A stretch of DNA of 64,000 bases from Asinibacterium sp. OR53 (GTDB lineage: Bacteria; Bacteroidota; Bacteroidia; Chitinophagales; Chitinophagaceae): assembly GCF_000515315.1 (NCBI RefSeq), contig NZ_KI911562.1, positions 1 through 64,000 on the forward strand, in the 5' to 3' direction. Below are positions 1 through 7,614 of the stretch, piece by piece. The position numbers and the translations under genes are program-made. The first letter of the stretch is position 1, and every line of letters starts with the position of its first letter. The notes beneath the pieces were generated by a model, which saw only the letters and a list, made by a program, of their open reading frames with translations, ran no database searches and had not been told where the DNA came from.

Positions 1-1103
1 GCATAAGGACTCAACATGTTTGCAGTATCCGTCTTACGCAACAGGTTCAATACCATTGAAGCTGTATCGGAATACTTCACAAATTGGCCACTCTTTGCGT
101 AACCACTCAACATATTCGATGTATCACTGATCTTCAATCGGTTCGTCAACATAGAAGAGGTGTCACTCTTACGTAAGAGATTCAATACCATAGAGGCTGT
201 ATCGGAGTACTTTACCAACTGACCGCTCTTCGCGTAACCACTCAGCATATTCGAAGTATCGCTGATTTTTAGCCGGTTTGATAGCATTGAAGCTGTGTCG
301 CTGTACTTCACTCCAGACGAGCTGCGCAAATAAGGTGACAACATCGTTGTTGTATCGCTGTATTTGGCTAACCTGCTGAATAAAGAAGTACTGTCTGATA
401 AAAACATGATGTCCGAAGACGCTATCTTCCTTAAAGCCCCGTTTAAGGTGGTTACAAATGAATCTGATTTAGCACCATTAGGAAGTGTAAGATTATTCAA
501 GGTATTCATAGAAGTCGGCTGCCAACTCTGACTTGCATCGTTCCACATCAGTACCTGGCTGTTGGCAGGGATGCCGGCGGAGATATTTTTACCCATCAAT
601 TTATTGGCATTCCACAATGCAACCTTATTTGCAGCAGCAATGGTAATATTACTACCCGTTTGTGATAAAGTAATGGTATTAGTGGTATCTCCTGCAATGG
701 TAATGCTTCCTATTTTCCCATTGATAGCAGTCACACCCCGATTAGTTAAACCAAACGCCTGCCAAATACCAGCCTGACAAGCATAGAATTGATGATCAGC
801 ATTACTATAGATCAACATACCATCTACACGATTGGCAATGGCCGAGGTATCCGATACCCTGGAGAGCAGCAACGCCTTGTCCGTGGCTTCTATTTGCAGT
901 GCAACACTGTTATTCAGGAAAGCATAAGTGCCTATGGTAATGCCTCCAGCCTGGAGAATATTGAACCCTCGCATGCGCAAGGTATCCGTAGCAGTATGAT
1001 TGCCCAGGTTATCACCAAAAGTTTGGGCCCGGGATGTTGTTGCTGTGAACGTAAAAGCCAGCAAGCATATGAAGCCGGCAATTTTGTGTAAATTTCTTCT
1101 CAT
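1..1103 (-). CDS. Secreted SDT-repeat surface protein, C-terminus cut by window edge
   Basis: This frame is open from an ATG at 1101-1103 to the left edge, giving 367 visible residues; the stop lies outside the window. A signal peptide is clear (basic MRRN start, hydrophobic core, probable cleavage after TSRA near residue 26). Residues 27 to about 227 are non-repetitive and contain a KALLLSRV...VDGMLIYSNADHQFYAC stretch of the kind seen in Bacteroidetes adhesin or tail-fibre-like surface proteins. From about residue 228 the chain consists of S-D-T-x-x-M-L units of about 13-18 residues grouped into a 45-residue super-unit, two copies of which (DNA 33-167 and 168-302) are near identical. The protein is probably exported and fibrous. 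The exact role is unknown. It is the last visible gene of a minus-strand group with the secreted protein at 1163-2002. Confidence 0.8.
   Translation of the reverse strand, partial: MRRNLHKIAGFICLLAFTFTATTSRAQTFGDNLGNHTATDTLRMRGFNILQAGGITIGTYAFLNNSVALQIEATDKALLLSRVSDTSAIANRVDGMLIYSNADHQFYACQAGIWQAFGLTNRGVTAINGKIGSITIAGDTTNTITLSQTGSNITIAAANKVALWNANKLMGKNISAGIPANSQVLMWNDASQSWQPTSMNTLNNLTLPNGAKSDSFVTTLNGALRKIASSDIMFLSDSTSLFSRLAKYSDTTTMLSPYLRSSSGVKYSDTASMLSNRLKISDTSNMLSGYAKSGQLVKYSDTASMVLNLLRKSDTSSMLTNRLKISDTSNMLSGYAKSGQFVKYSDTASMVLNLLRKTDTANMLSPY
33..302. repeat. 135-bp tandem repeat, two copies, inside the SDT-repeat gene
   Basis: Positions 33-167 and 168-302 are two in-frame copies of a 135-bp (45-codon) unit that differ at scattered, mostly third-codon positions. 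Each copy holds three SDTxxM sub-repeats. Diverged sub-repeats continue on both sides (1-32 and 303-420). The mostly synonymous drift suggests the amino-acid pattern is under selection. Confidence 0.8.
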
Positions 1104-1162
1104 AACATTATCTTTTAATCCAACCAATTCATCCTATTCTACACGATCTCTTATCTTATCTT

Positions 1163-2002
1163 TTATTTTATAACAACGATCTTATACTGACTACCCAATA
1201 CCGATACCACATTATTCGTATAATTGGCCAATCGCACCGCTACTGTATCGGGATTACTTACCCATGAACTGTAAATCGACCAATTCGTGTAATCGTCATC
1301 TGGCGTTACAACAATGGGGTCTCCTTTTTTTACTCCCGGAACAAACACTTTTACCATTCCTGTAGTATTGGGTTGAATCATAACCGATTGACCAAATGTT
1401 GAAGTGACTGTAAGCCGGACGTCGGAGATATGGGTCACATTGACTTTTGCAGCCTGCGGTACAGCCCAATTTACCTGCCCTGTGCTATCCGTAACAAGGA
1501 ATGAATTCGCGGGACCGGCCTTTATATTTGTATTGACATTAGTTACACTGGCATTGCCCGCATACAATGCATAAGGGGCACTCCACAATTGCATCGTTCC
1601 CATGTCTACATAGTTGTCTTTTGCAACCCACCACGATGCCGGTATAGAAGGGGCTACTGCAATTTTCAGGTTGAAGAAAAAAGGTCCGCTCGCCCAGGGA
1701 ATGGTAGACAGGCTTTGGTTAAGGCTTGTGGGGGGTTTGGTTCCCTGGCCGATGATGATCTCGAATACACCATCGTTATTTGATTGTACCTGGTGTGTTT
1801 CTTCCAGCACCGTTGTACCGCCTACTGCTGCCGTTTGTATGATTGCACATTGCACATATACCGTCCGGTTGCGGGCCGGGTTGCCTATGTTGTCTTTGGC
1901 AACAAATTGATAAGGGATACCCGCAGGAGGCTGTGCTACAGCTATATCTTTTATACAAGCAAACGCAAGCACAACGAGTATTTTGATGAACTTTGTTTTC
2001 AT
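1163..2002 (-). CDS. Secreted hypothetical protein of the IPYQFVAKD type
   Basis: The product is 279 residues with a signal peptide (MKTKFIKILVVLAFACIKDIAVA, then QPP). The mature N-terminus has the pattern GIPYQFVAKDNIGNPARNRT followed by V-x-V-Q-x-x-I and, near residue 140, LWSAPYALYAG. I recognise this as a common Bacteroidetes extracellular family in which a beta-rich N-terminal domain precedes variable C-terminal regions; its function is not known to me. The C-terminal 80 residues are beta-rich and end in YKIVVIK. It lies 59 bp upstream of the SDT-repeat gene on the same strand, so the two are probably co-transcribed and may act in the same surface structure. The latter point is inference. 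Confidence 0.7.
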   Translation of the reverse strand: MKTKFIKILVVLAFACIKDIAVAQPPAGIPYQFVAKDNIGNPARNRTVYVQCAIIQTAAVGGTTVLEETHQVQSNNDGVFEIIIGQGTKPPTSLNQSLSTIPWASGPFFFNLKIAVAPSIPASWWVAKDNYVDMGTMQLWSAPYALYAGNASVTNVNTNIKAGPANSFLVTDSTGQVNWAVPQAAKVNVTHISDVRLTVTSTFGQSVMIQPNTTGMVKVFVPGVKKGDPIVVTPDDDYTNWSIYSSWVSNPDTVAVRLANYTNNVVSVLGSQYKIVVIK

Positions 2003-2072
2003 ATACAGTATTTTAGATAATTCGTTAGGTTAACTTTTTTTACATTTTTACAGGATATTAATTTAAAAAGGT

Positions 2073-2218
2073 TCTTCATGGGTTTAGTTTTTAATAGTCC
2101 TTCATAGGATAGGACTTCCGGTCTTTCATGGTTTAGTTTTTAATAGTTTTTCATAGGATAGGACTTTGGTCTTTCACAGGATATGGATTTTAATGGTCTT
2201 TCTCAGGACACTGCGCAT
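2073..2218. repeat. About 50-bp degenerate tandem repeat, intergenic
   Basis: Three diverging copies of a roughly 50-bp unit start near 2073, 2123 and 2171. They share TTTAGTTTTTAATAG, then TTTCATAGGATAGGACTT; the third copy is more diverged. They fill most of the 268-bp gap between the two secreted-protein genes. No coding frame or stable hairpin runs through them. They may separate transcription units or affect mRNA stability, but that is speculative. Confidence 0.6.
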
Positions 2219-2270
2219 TGATGCGCTTCAATAGACAATAGTATCTTCAACCAGTTGCCTGGTAATAATT

Positions 2271-2804
2271 TTATAACCTGATCAGTTTCAGATTATACTG
2301 CTGGCGTATCAATTCCACGTTAACCATATAAGTGCCGGAAGTATAATTACTGAGATCAAATGTCCATCCGGTAGCCATCGCCGTCATAGGCACCACCTGC
2401 GACAACATAACCCTTCCGTCAAATGCAATCACCCGCACCATGCACGACAACCCCGCATCAAAATTTCCTTTGCATTTCAAAGTGCTCATTCCCCTGGTAG
2501 GATTGGGATATACCGAGAGCGACAGCGAGAATTCCGGTATGCCGGGTCCTACTGGAGGTATTTCCCTGCAGCTTGCATCGAAATGTCCATTACCGTTATT
2601 GGCAATATCCAAAACACCCAGACCGTTGGAAACTGTTAAACATTTTGTTTTGCTGTACACAAGAAGGGGACTGGCAACTCCCACAGAACCATTATTACCT
2701 CCACCGATAGAAGAAAAAGAACAAGAAGTAGACAGCTGTGCCATGCCTGCGGAGCAGACAAGCAGCAAAGCCATCAACAATTGTATTTTTCTTTTAAAAC
2801 CCAT
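2271..2804 (-). CDS. Small secreted protein with T9SS type A sorting domain
   Basis: The product is 177 residues. It has a signal peptide (KIQLLMALLLVCSAGMA, then QLST), a short central region rich in Ser, Gly and Asn, and a C-terminal domain from about residue 93. That domain begins LSLSVYPNPTRGMSTLKCKG and ends with the NYTSGTYMVNVE and LIRL beta-strand pattern. YPNPTxG with a terminal GTYxV strand is the signature of the Por secretion / type IX sorting domain, so the protein is expected to leave the cell through T9SS and be attached or released at the surface. The non-sorting part is only about 70 residues and matches no family I know. Its start overlaps the stop of the upstream lipoprotein gene by 11 bp, indicating translational coupling. 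Confidence 0.75.
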   Translation of the reverse strand: MGFKRKIQLLMALLLVCSAGMAQLSTSCSFSSIGGGNNGSVGVASPLLVYSKTKCLTVSNGLGVLDIANNGNGHFDASCREIPPVGPGIPEFSLSLSVYPNPTRGMSTLKCKGNFDAGLSCMVRVIAFDGRVMLSQVVPMTAMATGWTFDLSNYTSGTYMVNVELIRQQYNLKLIRL

Positions 2805-3240
2805 AATAGACGATCCGTGTTGTTGTTCCGTTATTCGTAGTTTCTACATCCATCGTATTGGCATCGAGCTTATTGATGATCCATTCTGTTTTGATATCAC
2901 CTGCCGTGTTATTGGTGATCACTTCAACCAATTGCGATACAGAAGTCAGCATCCATTTACCTGAGAACCCGTCAGAATCTGTAAAAATGCCTGTGTAAGC
3001 TTGTCCTGCTGTTTGAGTATACGTCTTGGTATACCGAAGTTGATTAGCCGTTAACTGCTGCAGCACCCTGTTCTGATATACTTCTTTGATACGCCATACC
3101 CGATTACCAACTTCGCCAGTGAGATACTTCACCAGCTGGTCTTCAGGTTTGATGCTATTCCCATCGTCCTTTGTACAACTGCCCAGCAGGAGTACACAGA
3201 AGAAGAGGAAAGAAGCAATGATTTTGCAAGATGCCGTCAT
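2794..3240 (-). CDS. Small lipoprotein, lipocalin-like in style
   Basis: The product is 148 residues. The N-terminus has a hydrophobic segment followed by the lipobox LLGSC (Cys near residue 22) and then TKDDGNS, so it is a predicted lipoprotein. The mature part alternates short beta-strands: VWRIKEVYQN, TYTQTAGQAYTGIFTDSDG, KWMLTS, TEWIINKLDANTMDVETT. This resembles the small lipocalin-like lipoproteins common in Bacteroidetes (DUF4923/DUF5004 style), but I cannot assign a family with confidence. The gene heads a minus-strand group and overlaps the next gene, a T9SS cargo protein, by 11 bp. Confidence 0.65.
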   Translation of the reverse strand: MTASCKIIASFLFFCVLLLGSCTKDDGNSIKPEDQLVKYLTGEVGNRVWRIKEVYQNRVLQQLTANQLRYTKTYTQTAGQAYTGIFTDSDGFSGKWMLTSVSQLVEVITNNTAGDIKTEWIINKLDANTMDVETTNNGTTTRIVYYGF

Positions 3241-3613
3241 GTTAGTTGATATCCAGATTTCAATAGGTCCATTGCTCAGGATCCAGATACACGCGTTTTT
3301 GAAAGGGATTGGATAGACGAATAGGATGGCTTTTGCCGGAGGAATTGGAGATGGATTTGGTTAAACAGAGGACAAAAAAGTAGACATATCAGTATCGCAG
3401 CGGATAATGATCAGTCACAAGATTACAATTGGATGTAATGGTTTAAAAAAAGGATTTTGGAAACTGGATTAATAGTCAGAGGGTAACGACTAGCCACGAA
3501 AACTGGCTTCATACTGAAGATTTCAGCAGGAATTGGATTAGTGGGGTTTGGTGATCCAAAATTACAGTTTCGGTTCTGATAATGTGTCTTTTATGAAGGT
3601 TTTTTTGCAAAAA
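3241..3613. other. 373-bp intergenic region with recurrent ATTGGAT motif
   Basis: No gene is supported here. It contains the upstream region of the lipoprotein gene and several imperfect occurrences of (A/C)TGGAT(T/G) (near 3308, 3343, 3428, 3460 and 3530), in the same GGAT-rich style as the repeat at 2073-2218. No convincing TAnnTTTG element with a matching TTTG was found for the lipoprotein gene. Confidence 0.5.
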
Positions 3614-3638
3614 AAAGCCCCCCAAAATGGGGGGCTTT
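3608..3638 (-). terminator. Rho-independent terminator of rpsL-rpsG
   Basis: A perfect 10-bp stem (AAAGCCCCCC at 3614-3623 with GGGGGGCTTT at 3629-3638) closes a 5-nt loop. On the minus strand it is followed by a run of eight T. It lies 24 bp after the rpsG stop, so it ends the ribosomal-protein transcript. Confidence 0.9.
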
Positions 3639-3661
3639 CTAAACGCTTGCGCTCACTTTTT

Positions 3662-4129
3662 TTATACTTTAAAATGCGAGAATGCTTTATTGGCTTCTGC
3701 CATACGGTGGGTATCTTCTTTCTTCTTGAAAGCAGCACCTTCACCCTTGCTGGCAGCTACGATCTCATTGGCTAATTTATCTGCCATGGTGCGGCCATTC
3801 CTTTCGCGACTGTAACGGATCAACCATTTCATGCTCAAAGAGATCTTACGATCGGGACGAACCTCTGCAGGGATCTGGAATGTTGCACCACCGATCCTGC
3901 GGCTGCGTACTTCTACAGCAGGCGTTACATTGGCGATGGCTTTTTTCCATATCTCATATCCGTCTTCACCAGTCTGCTTGCTCACTTTATCCACTGCATC
4001 GTAAAAAATGTTGATGGCAGTGCTTTTCTTACCCTGCCACATCAGGTTATTGATGAAACGGGTAACCAGTTTATCATTGAAACGTCCATCAGGAGCGAGG
4101 GGTAATTTTTTAGCTTGTGCTTTACGCAT
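3662..4129 (-). CDS. rpsG: 30S ribosomal protein S7
   Basis: S7 binds the 3' major domain of 16S rRNA and nucleates assembly of the small-subunit head near the E-site. The 155-residue product is full length for bacterial S7. It has a basic N-terminus (MRKAQAKK), the NLMWQGKKSTA helix, the family motif VEVRSRRIGGATFQIP, and the RYSRERNGRTMADKLANE and HRMAEANKAFSHF segments. It follows rpsL by 29 bp. The expected next gene of the str operon, fusA, is absent: a strong terminator follows 24 bp after the stop. Confidence 0.97.
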   Translation of the reverse strand: MRKAQAKKLPLAPDGRFNDKLVTRFINNLMWQGKKSTAINIFYDAVDKVSKQTGEDGYEIWKKAIANVTPAVEVRSRRIGGATFQIPAEVRPDRKISLSMKWLIRYSRERNGRTMADKLANEIVAASKGEGAAFKKKEDTHRMAEANKAFSHFKV

Positions 4130-4158
4130 GACGTATAGTAATTAACGATTAATTGGAA

Positions 4159-4539
4159 TTATTTTTTTGCCTTTTCTTTCTTCGTACCGTATTTAGAACG
4201 GCTCTTCTTACGATCTTTCACACCAGCAGTATCCAGGCTTCCGCGAACGATGTGGTAACGTACACCCGGTAAGTCTTTCACACGACCACCACGGATCAAT
4301 ACGATCGAGTGCTCCTGCAGGTTATGCCCTTCACCAGGGATATAAGCGATCACCTCCACCTTATTGGTCAAACGCACTTTCGCTACTTTACGCAAGGCTG
4401 AGTTCGGTTTTTTGGGGGTAGTGGTATATACCCTGGTACAAACCCCGCGACGCTGGGGGCATGCATCCAAAGCCCTTGATTTACTCTTAGCCCTGATAAT
4501 TTCGCGGCCTTTTCTAACTAATTGCTGTATTGTAGGCAT
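4159..4539 (-). CDS. rpsL: 30S ribosomal protein S12
   Basis: S12 lies at the decoding centre and influences tRNA selection accuracy. The 126-residue product is of normal length. It contains the invariant [17 protein letters not shown] block (residues 41-57), in which both lysines associated with streptomycin resistance are wild type, and the second conserved loop [28 protein letters not shown] with the PGVRYH tail. The basic C-terminus ([18 protein letters not shown]) is typical. It is the first gene of the rpsL-rpsG unit and has a good promoter at 4566-4596. Confidence 0.97.
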   Translation of the reverse strand: MPTIQQLVRKGREIIRAKSKSRALDACPQRRGVCTRVYTTTPKKPNSALRKVAKVRLTNKVEVIAYIPGEGHNLQEHSIVLIRGGRVKDLPGVRYHIVRGSLDTAGVKDRKKSRSKYGTKKEKAKK

Positions 4540-4565
4540 TCTGAACCATTTAAATTTTGGGACGG

Positions 4566-4596
4566 CAAAGGTAACAGTTGAAACCGAAAATCCAAA
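4566..4596 (-). promoter_or_regulatory. Bacteroidetes-type promoter of rpsL
   Basis: On the minus strand, TTTG (4596-4593), a 19-bp spacer and TACCTTTG (4573-4566) match the Bacteroidetes consensus TTTG-N17-23-TAnnTTTG. The start codon is 27 bp downstream of the -7 element. Confidence 0.75.
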
Positions 4597-4709
4597 AAGT
4601 TTTCACAAGTTTCTGGTTTTTTGTCTACTCCGTTCCTGCCGGAGCATCCGCACCTATTTTAGCCTGTTGCCCACTTCCGGGCCGTTTTAAAGACCCAAAA
4701 ATAAACACT

Positions 4710-7553
4710 ATGAAGCGTTTTACCATGCATCAATTGCTTTATGGCCTGCTCCTACCCCTGGTTTCCGTCGCCCAGCCGCCGGTTCAGGCACCGCTTTCTT
4801 ATACCCTTGCCGGCCAGGTATACCGCCAGGATTTTGATGGTCTGCCCCTCTCCGGTACGATACTATTTCCCGGCGGTAAAGGGCCTTTTGCCCTGGCTAA
4901 TTCCCCGGTCAACGCAGCCGGGATGGAAGGCTGGTTCATGCTTCAAACAGGCAGCAGCAGCGCCAATGCCCAATTGCTAACCGGAACCGGATCGGGTACG
5001 GCAAGCGGAGCCTATAGTTTTGGAGCTTCCAAAAACACCAACCGGTCCCTGGGTTCCCTCGCATCTGGAAGCGGGGTATATGCATTCGGATTGCTCCTCA
5101 GCAACCAGACAGGCATTACGCTCGACAGCTGTACCCTTTCCTTTACCGTTGAACAGTGGCGCAAAGGCGGCTCCGGAAATCGTAATACCTACACTTTCAA
5201 CTACGCTACAGGTAACCTGTCACCTCCTTTTTCATCGGCCCTTACAGCCGTTCCCGCATTGAACCTGCAATCTGTCGTGTATACCACAGGGGCTTCGGCT
5301 CTCAATGGGAAGTTACCTGCGAACCAATACCTCATCCGGCACACCATTCGCAATATCCACTGGAAACCCGGCGAACAACTGTTGCTCCGTTGGGATGATC
5401 ATGACGAGCCGGGTAACGATGACGCCCTGGCCATTGATGATTTCTCTTTTGCTGCCTTCGTTACGGCGCCTGTATTTGTAGAAGATTGTACCGTCTCGCC
5501 CGTTCGTGAAAATACGATTGAAGCCAATCAACGGATCTGTGCAGGGAGCAAGCCTTCGGCGCTCGTTGGCTCGATTATCTCAAGTGAACAATCCCCCATC
5601 GCTTATGCATGGGAATACACTACGGTCTCTGCATCGAACGGCTTCCTGCCTGCACCCGGCATCAACAACCTGCCCCATTACGCACCACCCGTCATTGAAA
5701 CCAATACCTGGTTCAGGCGAAAATTCACAATGGGCGCTTGTTCATCCTATTCTGCGCCTGTATCCGTCACGGCAATGAAAGAAGGCTTATGGCTGGGTAA
5801 TATCAATCGCGACTGGAACAATGCCAACAACTGGTGCGGAGCAAATATCCCCGGTAGCAGCACTGATGTGTTCATTCCTGCTTCCTCACCATATTCCCCG
5901 CAGATCACCAGTTCAGCATCCTGCAATCACCTCACACTCTCAGATCAATCGGCTTTGCAGATCAGCGGCGTATTACAATGCAGTGGCTCCATTAACGCCC
6001 CTACTCAAAGCATCGATGCTACCAATGGCAGTATCGAACTGAACGGCCTCCAACCGCAGGCGCTCTCTTCAACTGCATTGTTGCAGCATACCATTCACCA
6101 CCTCACCATCAACAATAACAAAGTGTATTTGAAAGATTCATTGAATGTTTCCGGTATGCTCAGTTGTCGCAAAGGAATGCTTGAAACCAATGGATGGCTT
6201 GTATTGAAGGAAGGTAGCAGGATCGGCCCTGTTGCCGCAGAGAGCGGCATCAACGGCATTGTTCATGTGGAATATCGTCTTCCCGATAGTGGTATACACC
6301 TGCTGGCACATCCTTTCTCAACGGCGCTGGATACAAAATTGTTAACAGAGCTTTCCAACATTGCATCTTTTTCTTTTTTCGATGAAAACGCCGGGTACTT
6401 ATCATTTGACAAAGCAGCCGCCTGGACATCTTTTGACAGCAGCGCGAACATGCCGGAACCCAGATGGGAAAAGCACCAGGGGCTTCGCATGCAAATCAAA
6501 GGACCTCCAACCATCATTGTTCTATCTGGCCGCATAAACCAGGGCAGTCAGGAAATCTTTCTTCCACCAGATCAATACACAGGCTACCGGCTTGTTGTGA
6601 ACCCCTATCCATGCCCGGTTGATATGCTGCATAGTTCCCCAAGCAACAACATCGCTCCTTATTTCTGGATATGGGATAGCCAGCAAGGTCTGCATGGCGG
6701 TTATACTTCAATTCCTTTTAAAAGTCATTTTATGATGCCCGCTTTCGCTTCTTTTTTTATCAAAACTTATGCGTTTACTGAAAACCATCTCCTGTTCACA
6801 GAGCAGGCAAAACTAACGGGTGAACCTTCCAATGGATTCATGGAGACCGCCGATGATCCTTATCATCTTGAATTGAGATTGGAAAGTGATGGTCGATTCT
6901 GGGATAGGATATTGCTCTTTCATATCGACAGTGCACGTGATGCAACCGATCCGCTGGATGCAGAAAAGATCATGAACCCCGACATCAGTTTTTATAGTTT
7001 CAGTACCGATAAAAATGCATTGTCTGCCGATGCGCGGCCTTTTCATAAAAAAACAGTGGTTCCATTGGGTATCCGTTCCAATGTATCCGGACTCTTCCGC
7101 ATACGAACAGCCAGAAAATTTTTACCTGAAAAACTGGTTTTATACCTGCACGATAAATTGCTCGACCGGTGGATGCAACTGGAAAAAGACAGCAGTTATT
7201 ATTTCAGGCTAAGCCATGATACATTGAATGGATCAACTGATCGCTTTGAGGTTACAGCTTTCAAAAAAGAGCTCGCAACCATTAGCATCCCTTCGAGGAT
7301 CCGGTTGCTGGCCGGACCTGTTCCCGCCAATGACCGGCTTTTCGTTGATTTCAAAGCCATTCAACCTGGCAACTGTTCGCTGCATTTGTTTTCCCTGCAA
7401 GGGCAACAGGTAAGATCATTCATGTTAGGTTTTCGCCAGGAAGGTCGTTTTACCATTTCACTGGCAGGCATGCCCAAAGGGCTGTATATACTTGAATTAA
7501 AATGCGGTAGTGATACAGTCGTTAAAAAAGTTATGATCGGAGATGCATTATAA
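4710..7553 (+). CDS. Large secreted protein with T9SS type A sorting domain
   Basis: The product is 947 residues from the ATG at 4710. The frame is open further upstream, but that extension lacks a signal sequence, whereas this start gives MKRFTMHQLLYGLLLPLVSVAQ, a good signal peptide. The first 250 residues form a beta-rich region with NxxTYTFNYATG and LLRWDDHDEPGNDDALAIDDFSF, a pattern typical of secreted Bacteroidetes proteins and possibly LamG-like. Next come an Ig/PKD-like spacer with paired cysteines, a WNNANNWCGANIPGSSTDVFIP segment typical of Bacteroidetes surface repeat proteins, and a long beta-helix-like stretch. Residues 865-947 form the sorting domain (AGPVPANDRLFVDF... GMPKGLYILELKCGSDTVVKKV). 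No catalytic motif is seen. An adhesive or structural role is inferred. Confidence 0.8.
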   Translation: MKRFTMHQLLYGLLLPLVSVAQPPVQAPLSYTLAGQVYRQDFDGLPLSGTILFPGGKGPFALANSPVNAAGMEGWFMLQTGSSSANAQLLTGTGSGTASGAYSFGASKNTNRSLGSLASGSGVYAFGLLLSNQTGITLDSCTLSFTVEQWRKGGSGNRNTYTFNYATGNLSPPFSSALTAVPALNLQSVVYTTGASALNGKLPANQYLIRHTIRNIHWKPGEQLLLRWDDHDEPGNDDALAIDDFSFAAFVTAPVFVEDCTVSPVRENTIEANQRICAGSKPSALVGSIISSEQSPIAYAWEYTTVSASNGFLPAPGINNLPHYAPPVIETNTWFRRKFTMGACSSYSAPVSVTAMKEGLWLGNINRDWNNANNWCGANIPGSSTDVFIPASSPYSPQITSSASCNHLTLSDQSALQISGVLQCSGSINAPTQSIDATNGSIELNGLQPQALSSTALLQHTIHHLTINNNKVYLKDSLNVSGMLSCRKGMLETNGWLVLKEGSRIGPVAAESGINGIVHVEYRLPDSGIHLLAHPFSTALDTKLLTELSNIASFSFFDENAGYLSFDKAAAWTSFDSSANMPEPRWEKHQGLRMQIKGPPTIIVLSGRINQGSQEIFLPPDQYTGYRLVVNPYPCPVDMLHSSPSNNIAPYFWIWDSQQGLHGGYTSIPFKSHFMMPAFASFFIKTYAFTENHLLFTEQAKLTGEPSNGFMETADDPYHLELRLESDGRFWDRILLFHIDSARDATDPLDAEKIMNPDISFYSFSTDKNALSADARPFHKKTVVPLGIRSNVSGLFRIRTARKFLPEKLVLYLHDKLLDRWMQLEKDSSYYFRLSHDTLNGSTDRFEVTAFKKELATISIPSRIRLLAGPVPANDRLFVDFKAIQPGNCSLHLFSLQGQQVRSFMLGFRQEGRFTISLAGMPKGLYILELKCGSDTVVKKVMIGDAL

Positions 7554-7562
7554 AAATTTGCA

Positions 7563-7600
7563 CGTCATCCCTCGACTCGCTATGCTCGCTCGGGATGACG
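7563..7600. repeat. Interspersed inverted-repeat element (CGTCATCCC...GGGATGACG)
   Basis: Perfect 9-bp arms at 7563-7571 and 7592-7600 flank a 20-bp centre containing the direct repeat CTCGCTA/CTCGCT. It sits between two convergent genes (stops at 7553 and 7615), so it may act as a bidirectional terminator. The form resembles short dispersed intergenic repeats of Bacteroidetes genomes. Only one copy is present in this window. Confidence 0.55.
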
Positions 7601-7614
7601 CACAACACAAGACA

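Noticed and set aside
1..420. Possible CRISPR array from regularly spaced repeats
   Set aside because: The repeats are contiguous, in frame, 45 codons long and encode the SDTxxML pattern; no constant short repeat with unique spacers exists and no cas gene is present.
4578..4709. Upstream extension of the T9SS surface protein
   Set aside because: The extension covers the rpsL promoter region and lacks a signal sequence, whereas the ATG at 4710 gives a clear one.
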